From: Lachnospiraceae bacterium Zagget3
Lineage (GTDB): Bacteria; Bacillota_A; Clostridia; Lachnospirales; Lachnospiraceae
DNA length: 64,000 bases
Direction: 5' to 3'
NCBI GenBank assembly: GCA_001941025.1
Contig: MSHE01000032.1
Span: forward strand, 310,001 to 374,000
The notes under the pieces are model-generated. The model was not told the origin of the DNA, made no database searches, and saw nothing but the letters and a program-made list of their open reading frames with translations. Below are positions 28,036 through 38,472 of this stretch, piece by piece. The position numbers and the translations under genes were made by a program. The number at the start of each line of letters is the position of its first letter. Within the stretch, counting starts at the first letter, position 1.

Positions 28036-28718
28036 CCGCCGCCTCCGCACAAACAGCAAATACAGACCAGAATCATGCAGATCATCTGCGGATTGGCGCA
28101 GGAGCGCTCATAGGAGGAACCCATGTTGGAATACCAGGTCCCGCCGTACTCCAGATTCTGCATAAACTGGCGGTACTCCATGTTGCTCGGCTCCATCTCC
28201 ACGGCGCGCCGCGCGTATTCCATCGCCTGCACATTGTTGCCGGCCCCCTGATTGGCCACCGCGGAAAAATAGTACCACCGCGCGGAACGATCCGCGTTCG
28301 GAATGCTGTTTAACGTGTGCAGCGCCTCCGCGAAATGCCCGCTGTTGATGTAATTGGCCGCCGCCTGCATCTCCGGGGAATCGCCCGCGTAGGTCCGCTG
28401 CTGCCCGCCATAGGCCTGCTGGCCGCCATAGCCGCCTCCGCCATAGCCCGCGCGGCCGCCGGCACCGGACTGCCCGCCATAGCCGTAGCGTCCGCCGCTG
28501 TTGTTCTGGTACGCGCCGGAATAGCCCTGCTGCTTTTCCTTCATGATCTGGTTATAGGCCTGCTGTACCTCTTTAAACTTCTCTTCCGCGACCTCCGGAT
28601 GCGCGCTGTTTACGTTCTGGTCCGGATGATACTTGCGGCTTAAGTTTCGATATGCTCTTTTTATCTCTTCATCGGTGGCATTGCGCGATACGCCCAGCAC
28701 CTCATACGGATCTCTCAC
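28002..28718 (-). CDS. J-domain protein with Gly/Tyr-rich linker
   Basis: A 238-residue protein. The first about 65 residues are a J domain ([23 protein letters not shown] motif), which would stimulate a DnaK ATPase. The DnaJ zinc-finger and substrate domains are missing. A Gly/Tyr/Gln-rich linker (about 70-110) leads to a TPR-like helical part (about 115-190), and the C terminus is hydrophobic and cysteine-rich ([16 protein letters not shown]), perhaps a membrane anchor. It is a specialised co-chaperone, not DnaJ itself. Its start overlaps the stop of the upstream DUF5685-like gene by ATGA. Confidence 0.85.
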   Translation of the reverse strand: MRDPYEVLGVSRNATDEEIKRAYRNLSRKYHPDQNVNSAHPEVAEEKFKEVQQAYNQIMKEKQQGYSGAYQNNSGGRYGYGGQSGAGGRAGYGGGGYGGQQAYGGQQRTYAGDSPEMQAAANYINSGHFAEALHTLNSIPNADRSARWYYFSAVANQGAGNNVQAMEYARRAVEMEPSNMEYRQFMQNLEYGGTWYSNMGSSYERSCANPQMICMILVCICCLCGGGGWCCYPGGMMF

Positions 28719-29587
28719 TTCACTGCCTCCGCTTTTACTCTCTCTGTCCGCTCGCTCCGTTTTTTCTTCTTCTCCTGCAGATACTCATATTTGGACCACA
28801 CGCCGGAATACAGGATGTTGCGAATGATATCCGCGTGCTGCAGGATGGGCAGGCGCTCAAACGACTTCGCGCACTCCGACATCATGCTCGTTAAGATCAG
28901 CTTGCTCCATGTCTCATACTCTTTCGGGTTCTTGCGCGCCATTTCGGAAAACGGATTGTATTCGTTCTTTTTCTCATCTTTTTCCAGATCCTCATAGGAG
29001 TCCATCAGATAGATAAACTTGCCCAGGTAAAAACCGAGGCAGTGCAGCTCCTCCGACCAGATGTCGTCTTTCCAGGCAAAGATGTCCCCGAGCATCTCTC
29101 CGGTAAGGCCGGAAATCGCGTCGATATTCTGCTCATTTCTGGACTCCAGCAGGTCGAGCTGTTCCATGTACTGCGTAAGCGCGGCGGCCTGCCGGGGGTA
29201 TTTTTCGGAGATCCGGTCATACTCCTTTTTCAACATCCTGGAATACACATGCTTTCGGTAGCTGTGGTCGTCCTTCCAGTCGTCCTCCAGGTTGTTGTAA
29301 GACAACAGGATGTTCATCTCGGCCGCGTAGCGTGTGGCGTCGTTGATGTACGCCGTCTTCTTCTTGCCGGGGTGGACGCCGCAGACGAACCGGGTCTCCT
29401 CGTTGGGCAGCTCATACAGCCCGGTGAGCAGGATGACCAGAAACGTCATGTCATAGTTTAAGAGCATCCGTGTCTTTGCCCCGCCGTCCTCTTTTAACGC
29501 ATGACAAAGCCCGCAGTAGTAAGCCTGGTACTGCTGCTTGTTTTCATCTGATAAGCTTTTGGTGTTGACCGTGATATACCCAAACAT
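28715..29587 (-). CDS. DUF5685-like protein
   Basis: A 290-residue soluble helical protein. It begins [16 protein letters not shown] and has [11 protein letters not shown] near residue 30 and VCGVHPGKK near 80; the CxxC and further Cys/His residues could bind metal. This pattern matches the DUF5685 family common in Clostridia, whose function I do not know. The ATG at 29585-29587 is preceded by CGGAGAA. It is followed with an ATGA overlap by the J-domain gene, so the two probably work together. Confidence 0.72.
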   Translation of the reverse strand: MFGYITVNTKSLSDENKQQYQAYYCGLCHALKEDGGAKTRMLLNYDMTFLVILLTGLYELPNEETRFVCGVHPGKKKTAYINDATRYAAEMNILLSYNNLEDDWKDDHSYRKHVYSRMLKKEYDRISEKYPRQAAALTQYMEQLDLLESRNEQNIDAISGLTGEMLGDIFAWKDDIWSEELHCLGFYLGKFIYLMDSYEDLEKDEKKNEYNPFSEMARKNPKEYETWSKLILTSMMSECAKSFERLPILQHADIIRNILYSGVWSKYEYLQEKKKKRSERTERVKAEAVK

Positions 29588-29656
29588 AACATTCTCCGCG
29601 CCGTGACGCTTTTCGCCCGGCCGCACGCTTGTGCCGCCTCGCGAAAGGCCGGTCCG

Positions 29657-30175
29657 TCAAGTCTTTCGAATAAACGAGGTGTGGCACTTCGGACAGGTGA
29701 TCTCGATCCTGCCCTTGCCCTTCGGGACACGCACCTTCTGATTGCAGTTGGGACAGTTGTAAAACTTGTAGTAGCGTTTGTCCTGCCGCTGCGCCCGTTT
29801 GCGCTCGGCGTTCTCCTGGCGGGTGTAGCTGTTCGCGCCGGCACCCGCGTTTTGGCCGCCATAGCCGCGTCCGCCGTAACCGCCGCCGTTATAGCCTCCT
29901 CCGCCATAGCCTCCGCCGCCGTAGCGTCCGCCGCCGCGCCGGAACCGGGAGAAAAATGCCAGAAACCGGTCGTTTTCTATCGCGCGCCGCGTCGTGTTTC
30001 TGGAAAGCATCCGCCAGAACACGATCACCAGAATGACCACGGCAATGTACCAGATAATATTGATATTCACAAAAATATCTATGATGGCGAGAGCCAGCGC
30101 GGCAAAGCAGAGGACCTGGTTCAACCGGTCGTTGCCGTACCGTCCTTCCATAAAGTTTTGAAACCGATTTCGCAT
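29657..30175 (-). CDS. Membrane protein with Gly/Tyr-rich loop and C-terminal zinc ribbon
   Basis: A 172-residue protein. Two close hydrophobic spans (about 20-55) are followed by a linker of GGGGY-type repeats (about 85-115) and a C-terminal zinc ribbon YNCPNCNQKVRVPKGKG...CPKC, which resembles ribbons of nucleic-acid or chaperone proteins. It starts at the ATG at 30173-30175 behind AGAGGTG, only 21 bases after the RNase P RNA. It lies upstream of the DUF5685-like and J-domain genes and shares the Gly/Tyr-rich style, so the three may form one membrane-linked system. The function is unknown. Confidence 0.75.
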   Translation of the reverse strand: MRNRFQNFMEGRYGNDRLNQVLCFAALALAIIDIFVNINIIWYIAVVILVIVFWRMLSRNTTRRAIENDRFLAFFSRFRRGGGRYGGGGYGGGGYNGGGYGGRGYGGQNAGAGANSYTRQENAERKRAQRQDKRYYKFYNCPNCNQKVRVPKGKGRIEITCPKCHTSFIRKT

Positions 30176-30195
30176 AACTGCACCTCTTTTTTTCA

Positions 30196-30542
30196 TGTGA
30201 GCAGGACGATAAGCCGGGTCCTGTCGCGGGTGATCATCTGTCTGGGACAGTCGTCGCCGACTGCCTCTGGCAACCTACCTGAAGCTGGCGGGCCACGTCA
30301 ACGCTTCGTCTCGGTCTTGCTTCGGATGGGGTTTACATGTGCCCCGGCCGTTGCCGGCCGGGCGGTAGTCTCTTACACTGCCCTTCCACCCTTACACGGA
30401 AATCCGTGCGGTTCATTTCTGTTGCACTATCCTTGGAGTCGCCTCCACCGGCCGTTAACCGGCATCCTGCCCTGTGAAGCCCGGACTTTCCTCAGCTGCG
30501 GCCTTTCGGCGCCTGCAGCCGCGATCACCTGTCCTACTCACA
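30196..30542 (-). ncRNA. rnpB: RNase P RNA (bacterial type A)
   Basis: Catalytic RNA that trims the 5' leader of tRNA precursors. On the minus strand the conserved GAGGAAAGTCCGGGCT follows an opening stem, ACAGAAA appears in the middle, and the ends pair over 11 bases (30531-30541 with 30197-30207, one GU pair). P1 fixes the ends within a few bases. It starts about 8 bases after the uridine-kinase stop and ends just before the ribosome site of the next gene. Upstream TTTATG, 17 bases, TATTTA is a weak possible promoter. Confidence 0.95.
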
Positions 30543-30549
30543 TCATTTA

Positions 30550-32202
30550 CTAAATATTGAAGCACCCTCCGCCCATAAACTCCCGGAGGATCGAATTGTG
30601 TCCGATCTCCTCACCGGGAACGGGGAGCGCATAATCCAAAATCTTTAAGAGCCGCTTGGCTTCCTCGTACTCCAGACTGGCCTCGTCCACGGAAAACAGC
30701 AGCGGTTCCGCATAACATTTTAGCACAGCCAATTCGTAAATCAAAGCGGAGTTGAACATCACATCCGCCCCCTCCTGATAGGGGAAAATGTTCCGTTCCT
30801 CGCCGCGCCGCACCGCGTCCCAGCGCGCCAATGTCTCCGTCGCGGAGGTGTTTCTGGTCCGCGCGTCCCGCACCATGCGCCGGATGAGACGGGTGTCCGT
30901 CGTGGAGAGATTGTTCTGGGAGTCCACATTGAGCTGGGTCAGCGCGCTGATGTAGATCTTGAACTTGCTCTCCGCGGGCAGCTCTTCCGTCAGTTTTTCA
31001 TTCAGGCCGTGAATCCCCTCGATCACGAGCACGTCCCCTTCCCGCAGGCGCATCGGCTTGCTGCGAAACTCCCGCTGGCCCGTCCGGAAGTTAAAGACCG
31101 GCAAGGTCACTTCTTTTTCGGCCAGGAGGTCGTTCATCATCTGATTGAGCAGCGGAATGTCAATGGCTTCGAGACATTCAAAGTCGTAGTCCCCGTTCTC
31201 GTCGCGCGGCGTATCCTCGCGGTTTACATAGAAGTCGTCCAGCGAAATGGGATGCGGACGCAGCCCGTGCGCCGCCAGCTGGATGGAGAGCCGGTGCGAG
31301 AAGGTCGTCTTGCCCGAGGAGGAAGGCCCCGCGATCAGGACGATCTTTTTCTTCGGATCCGCCGCGATCTGTTCGGCGATATCCCCGATGTTCTGCTCCA
31401 TAAGGGCCTCCTGCACCAGGATGAGATCCAGGATGCCCCCGTCGGCGATCACGTCATCCAGATCGGCGATCGTGCGCACGCCCATCTCCTCTGCCCAGGT
31501 GGTGGAATCGTCCATCGTATGAAACAGCTTGTTCAACGGGGTAAACGCCGGCACGCTGTTTGTGTCCGGATCAGGAAAGAGCAGCATGAAGCCCTTCTGA
31601 TACGGAACCAGATCGAACTGTTTGCAGTAGCCCGTCGAAGGCGCCATATAGCCGTAGTAATAATCCCGATAGTTGTTTAAAGTATACAGATTGACCCGGG
31701 AATGGCGACGGTAGCGCAGCAGACGCGCTTTCTCGTCCCGTCCCACCTTATTAAAAAAGTCGATGGCGTCCTGCTTTTTGACATTGTGTTTTAAAATCGG
31801 CAGATTGGCCGCGGCAAACTCATCCATCTTTGCCTTTAAGGCCTGCAGGCGCTCCTCGTCGGCCGGCACATACTGGTCTTTTTCGCGAAATTCACAGTAA
31901 TAGCCCGGCCCGAGGGAATGCTGCACGAAGACGCGGTCCTCCGGATACAGCTCATCGAGCGCGGCCGCCATCATGAGCACGACGGTCCGGCGGTAGGTGC
32001 TGATGCCCGGTTTGTCAGCCATCGTGACAAATTCGATCGTACCCTCCTTAATCACTTCCTTTGACAACTCGCGCAGGATGTTGTCAAAGCGGATCAGCAT
32101 GATCGTGCTGTCATAGTCTTTCTGGTACTCGCGGGCAATCTCCTGATACAGGGTGCCTGCGGGGTATTGGCGCTGCTCGCCGTGGATCGTTAAGGTGATC
32201 AT
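30550..32202 (-). CDS. Uridine kinase-like nucleoside kinase with TGS/ThrRS-type N terminus
   Basis: A 550-residue fusion found in many Clostridia. The N terminus (about 1-60) resembles a TGS domain. A middle part (about 60-270) resembles the threonyl-tRNA synthetase editing or second additional domain (HSLGPGYYCEF). The C-terminal kinase has Walker A GPSSSGKTT near 297 and SLDDFYVNREDTPRDENG, the uridine-kinase substrate loop. The likely reaction is phosphorylation of uridine or another nucleoside, but the RNA-related N terminus suggests an extra role. It lies immediately upstream of rnpB. Confidence 0.85.
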   Translation of the reverse strand: MITLTIHGEQRQYPAGTLYQEIAREYQKDYDSTIMLIRFDNILRELSKEVIKEGTIEFVTMADKPGISTYRRTVVLMMAAALDELYPEDRVFVQHSLGPGYYCEFREKDQYVPADEERLQALKAKMDEFAAANLPILKHNVKKQDAIDFFNKVGRDEKARLLRYRRHSRVNLYTLNNYRDYYYGYMAPSTGYCKQFDLVPYQKGFMLLFPDPDTNSVPAFTPLNKLFHTMDDSTTWAEEMGVRTIADLDDVIADGGILDLILVQEALMEQNIGDIAEQIAADPKKKIVLIAGPSSSGKTTFSHRLSIQLAAHGLRPHPISLDDFYVNREDTPRDENGDYDFECLEAIDIPLLNQMMNDLLAEKEVTLPVFNFRTGQREFRSKPMRLREGDVLVIEGIHGLNEKLTEELPAESKFKIYISALTQLNVDSQNNLSTTDTRLIRRMVRDARTRNTSATETLARWDAVRRGEERNIFPYQEGADVMFNSALIYELAVLKCYAEPLLFSVDEASLEYEEAKRLLKILDYALPVPGEEIGHNSILREFMGGGCFNI

Positions 32203-32261
32203 AGGGGTTGTCTCCTTGTTTCTTATTCACACACATTTACATTATTAAATCGCCTAATCAT

Positions 32262-33016
32262 TTATAAATAATAACCCAACGCAGTTATCAATAATTCCCT
32301 TTTATATTCCAATTCTCTTTCTCTTTCCCTTAAGTTACCATGGCCGGATAAACGCAGCGACACATCGCGCAGGTTGGACAAAATATCGTCCGTTACGGCT
32401 AGTTCGCGTTCCAGCCATTTGTGCAGGACCGGGTGGCGGTTGGCTAAAAGGATCGGCCCAAAATTATCCTCGAGCTCCTGCCGGTCCACTGTATCGGAAC
32501 CGTCATCGGCTGCGCCGGGATCCGGTTCGCTTTGCGGTGTGCCGCGTGCGGCCTTTATGATGGGATAAAACTTCCCGTCCTCCAGGACCATGTCCTCGTC
32601 CGTGATCACAAAGCCGATCTCACGGACGCAGCGCCGGACATCTGCGAACTCGGACTGCGGAGCGAGGATCAGTTCGGTGACGCTTTCCGGTATCGCGTGA
32701 TCCGTGAGGATCCGCGCGATCAGCAGGCCGCCCATGCCGGCAATCAGCACCGCGTCGGCTTCCCCTTCTTCCAGTTCCGCAATCCCATCGGAGAGACGTA
32801 CCGCAATCTCGTCTTCCAGGCCACAGGCCGAAATGTGTTCCTGTGCCCGCTCCAGCGGCCCCGGTTTTACATCCATCGCGACCGCGGAGGGGATCCGTCC
32901 CGTCCGGCACAACTCGATCGGAAGGAAAGCATGGTCGCATCCCACATCAGCCAAGCGGCTGCCCGGTGTGACCATCTCGAAGAGTGCTTCCATGCGCTCC
33001 GATAACTTTATGTTCA

Positions 33017-33017
<1 letters not shown>
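32262..33017 (-). CDS. trmK: tRNA (adenine-22-N1)-methyltransferase TrmK
   Basis: A 251-residue methyltransferase for A22 of tRNA-Ser and tRNA-Tyr. It starts MNIKLSERMEALFEMV, then LADVGCDHAFLPIELC (SAM site) and LIAGMGGLLIARIL, all TrmK marks, and the C-terminal helical part is basic. A short acidic loop (about 168-182) is an insertion. The ATG overlaps the rpoD stop codon as ATGA. The rpoD-trmK order is common in Firmicutes. Confidence 0.93.
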
Positions 33018-35479
<2,462 letters not shown>

Positions 35480-35494
35480 CTCTCTCATCCTTCC

Positions 35495-37267
35495 CTATTT
35501 TTCTATTTTAATCTGACTTTTTTCCAGTTGACTTCTCTCATCGATCAATCTTTGCTGTTCTGCCGCGTCCAGCTGGTCCATGCGGTCGGCCCGCTCTTTT
35601 ATACTGTTTTGCTTTACGCGCCGCACCGCTTCGTTTAAGGCCTTTTCGCGGTGATTCCGATCCTCCACAGAGGGGAGATGTTCCGCGAACATGCCGGCCA
35701 CCTCGCGCTGCTGCTCCTCCGGGAACAGGCCTACGATCCGTGCCGGTACCACTTCGCCTTTTTCGTGCTGCGCGAAGACTTCCTTCGCGACCGCCCGGTC
35801 CAGCTCCCCGGTAAAATCCTCCGGTCCGATATAGCGCGCCACGGCGTCAAAGATGCCCGGATCCTCGACCATCCAGGTAAGCAGCAGGCTCTGCACCTGC
35901 CGCATTCCACTTTCCTTCGGCTTCACGCTCCGCGTCGGCGCGCGCTGCGGCCGCCCGGAACTGACGATGCCGGTGCGGGCACCCTCGCTGTTGACCGCCT
36001 CCCGCAGCTGCTCCATTCCAAACGGATATTGCCGCGCGATCGCCTCCATATAGTTTTCCCGCTCCATCCGGTCCGGAAACTGCCGGATCAGGCGCCGCGC
36101 GATCTCCCGTATGCAGGTCGTCTTGCGCTCCGGATCGTTGAGGTCATAGGAGCGCACCAGAATGCGCACCTCAAAGAGAAAGCCGGGCTCTGCCTCGTCA
36201 ATCCGCTTTTGATATTCCTCTGCTCCGAGCGCTCCGATAAACTCATCCGGATCCTTGTGAGGCTGCATATCCACGACGCGCGCGGACAGGCCTACCTCCC
36301 GCAGGAGCGGAATGGCCCGAAGCGCTGCCCGGACGCCCGCCTCGTCACTGTCGAAGGTCAGGTACACTTCCTGCGCGTAGCGCCGCAGCAGATTCGCGTG
36401 CCCGGAGGTAAACGAGGTTCCCAGCGCGGCCACGGCATTGTCAAACCCGGCCTGGTGCAGGGCGATCACATCCATGTACCCCTCGCACAGGAGAAACCCG
36501 GGCCGTCTGGAACGGCGGGCAAAATTCAGCCCGTATAAGTTCCGGCTCTTTTCAAAGATCGCGGTCTCCGGCGAGTTTAAGTACTTTGGCTCCCCCTCGC
36601 CCATGACCCGGCCGCCGAATCCGATGACACGGCTGCCCGCGTCCATGATCGGAAACATCGCGCGGTTCCAGAACTTGTCGTAAGCGCCCTTTTTCTCATC
36701 GATCGTGATCAGGCCGCTGTCCTTTAACAGTTCGTCCGCGTATCCTTTTTTCTTTAAATATTTATACAGATCGTCACTGTATTTATTGGAATAGCCGAGG
36801 CCGAAATGCTTGATCGTTTCGTCCGTCAAGCCACGTCCCTTCAGGTATTCCAACGCGCGCTTTCCCTCCGGGGCGAGAAGCAGACGGTGAAAATACAGCG
36901 CCGCCTCTTTGTTGATCTCCAGGAGCTTTGCGCGCCGGTCCGCCGCCTGTTTCTGCGCGGCGTTCATCTCCTGCTTCGGCAGCGCGATGCCGGCCCGGTC
37001 GGCCAACACCTGCATGGCTTCCTGAAACGAGAGGTTCTCGTATTTCATGAGAAAGCTCAGCACGTTTCCGCCCTCATGGCACCCGAAGCAGTAATAGATC
37101 TGCTTGTTGCGGGAGACGGAAAACGACGGCGTCTTTTCATTATGAAAGGGACACAGACCAAAATAGTCGGCTCCCTTTTTTTTCAGATCAACATATCCGG
37201 AGATCACGTCCACAATGTCATTCGCGGCGCGGACCTCCTCGATCAGTTCATCGGAATAATATGGCAT
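35495..37267 (-). CDS. dnaG: DNA primase
   Basis: A 590-residue primase making RNA primers at the replication fork. The zinc-binding domain has C39, H42, C60 and C63 (CPFHNEKTPSFSV, YYCFGCHEGG). The TOPRIM core carries LLCEGYMDVIAL and later FDSDEAG. The C-terminal helical part would contact the replicative helicase. It lies 15 bases before rpoD and 21 after dgt, a dgt-dnaG-rpoD block seen in Clostridia. Confidence 0.96.
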   Translation of the reverse strand: MPYYSDELIEEVRAANDIVDVISGYVDLKKKGADYFGLCPFHNEKTPSFSVSRNKQIYYCFGCHEGGNVLSFLMKYENLSFQEAMQVLADRAGIALPKQEMNAAQKQAADRRAKLLEINKEAALYFHRLLLAPEGKRALEYLKGRGLTDETIKHFGLGYSNKYSDDLYKYLKKKGYADELLKDSGLITIDEKKGAYDKFWNRAMFPIMDAGSRVIGFGGRVMGEGEPKYLNSPETAIFEKSRNLYGLNFARRSRRPGFLLCEGYMDVIALHQAGFDNAVAALGTSFTSGHANLLRRYAQEVYLTFDSDEAGVRAALRAIPLLREVGLSARVVDMQPHKDPDEFIGALGAEEYQKRIDEAEPGFLFEVRILVRSYDLNDPERKTTCIREIARRLIRQFPDRMERENYMEAIARQYPFGMEQLREAVNSEGARTGIVSSGRPQRAPTRSVKPKESGMRQVQSLLLTWMVEDPGIFDAVARYIGPEDFTGELDRAVAKEVFAQHEKGEVVPARIVGLFPEEQQREVAGMFAEHLPSVEDRNHREKALNEAVRRVKQNSIKERADRMDQLDAAEQQRLIDERSQLEKSQIKIEK

Positions 37268-37288
37268 GCGATCCGGCTCCCTCTCCCG

Positions 37289-38296
37289 TCAATAGACTGT
37301 CCACTGTTTCGGCACAAAGATCTCTTCAAACTTGGCCACCGCGTACTGGTCCGTCATCCCCGCGATGTAGTCGCAGACGACACGGTCCAACGGTTCTCCC
37401 GCCTCCAGCATGACCTGCTGTGTATGCCCAAGCTCGTCCACATGATCCGTGTAATACAGGAACAGACGCTCTAAAAGTTCCTTGGCCTTGTTCTCCTCGC
37501 CTTTCGCGACGGGGTTCGTGTACACGTGGGCAAACATGAACTGCCGCAGTTCGTCCATCGCCTCCTGCACCGCGTCGGACATGTGGATCTCGTTTTGGTC
37601 CTGGCTCGTTATGATGGTGTCGTGGATCAGCGTGTTTAAGCGCTCCCGCGTCGAACCTCCCAACACTTCGCGCAACGCGGCCGGGATTTCCTCCTCGCGC
37701 ATGATGCCCGCGCGGATCGCGTCGTCGATATCGTGATTGACGTAGGCGATCTTGTCGGAAAGACGCACCACACAGCCCTCCAGCGTCGCCGGATGCCCGT
37801 CCGACCTGTGATTGCGGATCCCGTCCCGCACCTCCCAGGTGAGGTTTAATCCGCGTCCGCCCTTCTCAAGCCGCTCCACGATGCGGACGCTTTGCTCGTT
37901 GTGGGAAAATCCGCCCTCGACGATCTCGTTTAACATCCGCTCTCCGGCGTGCCCGAACGGCGTGTGCCCCAGGTCGTGCCCCAGCGCGATGGCCTCGGTG
38001 AGCTCCTCGTTTAAGCGTAGGGCCTTCGCGATGGTCCGCGCGTTCTGGGAAACCTCCAGCACATGGGTGAGACGCGTGCGGTAGTGATCGCCCTTCGGAG
38101 AGAGAAATACCTGTGTTTTGTCCTTTAAACGACGAAACGCTTTGCTGTGCAGGATCCGGTCCCGGTCCCTCTGATAGACCGGACGGATGTCGCACTGCGG
38201 CTCGTCCACATCCCGTCCGCGCGAGTTTTCGCTCAACGCGGCAAACGGGCTTAAGTATTCCCGTTCTCTGAGTTCCAGCTGTTCCCGGATTGTCAT
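37289..38296 (-). CDS. dgt: Deoxyguanosinetriphosphate triphosphohydrolase-like protein
   Basis: A 335-residue HD-domain dNTP triphosphohydrolase, which removes triphosphate from deoxynucleotides. Metal residues are visible in RLTHVLEVSQ, ALGHDLGHTPFGHAGE and SHNEQSVRI, and LSDKIAYVNHDIDDAI supplies the last ligand. The C-terminal region is helical. It is the first gene of the dgt-dnaG-rpoD-trmK run. No convincing promoter is visible in the 120 bases upstream; GATATATTAG near 38356 has no good -35. Confidence 0.92.
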   Translation of the reverse strand: MTIREQLELREREYLSPFAALSENSRGRDVDEPQCDIRPVYQRDRDRILHSKAFRRLKDKTQVFLSPKGDHYRTRLTHVLEVSQNARTIAKALRLNEELTEAIALGHDLGHTPFGHAGERMLNEIVEGGFSHNEQSVRIVERLEKGGRGLNLTWEVRDGIRNHRSDGHPATLEGCVVRLSDKIAYVNHDIDDAIRAGIMREEEIPAALREVLGGSTRERLNTLIHDTIITSQDQNEIHMSDAVQEAMDELRQFMFAHVYTNPVAKGEENKAKELLERLFLYYTDHVDELGHTQQVMLEAGEPLDRVVCDYIAGMTDQYAVAKFEEIFVPKQWTVY

Positions 38297-38421
38297 AAAA
38301 GTTCCCTTTCCGGTTTTCGCGCGAAAAAATGCCCGAAAACCTCTACCCTAATATATCTTCCGCAGAGGGGTGTTATTTCCTTGTTTTATGCCGCACTTTA
38401 CTGAAATTTTATAATTGGCGT

Positions 38422-38447
38422 GTAAAAAGAGGCCCCAAGGGGCCTCT
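38422..38447 (-). terminator. Rho-independent terminator after the BspA-like gene
   Basis: AGAGGCCCC and GGGGCCTCT form a perfect nine-pair stem with a two-base loop, followed on the minus strand by TTTTTAC. It lies 25 bases beyond the stop at 38473. Confidence 0.92.
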
Positions 38448-38472
38448 CCTTACATTGCTTCGCTGATCTGAT

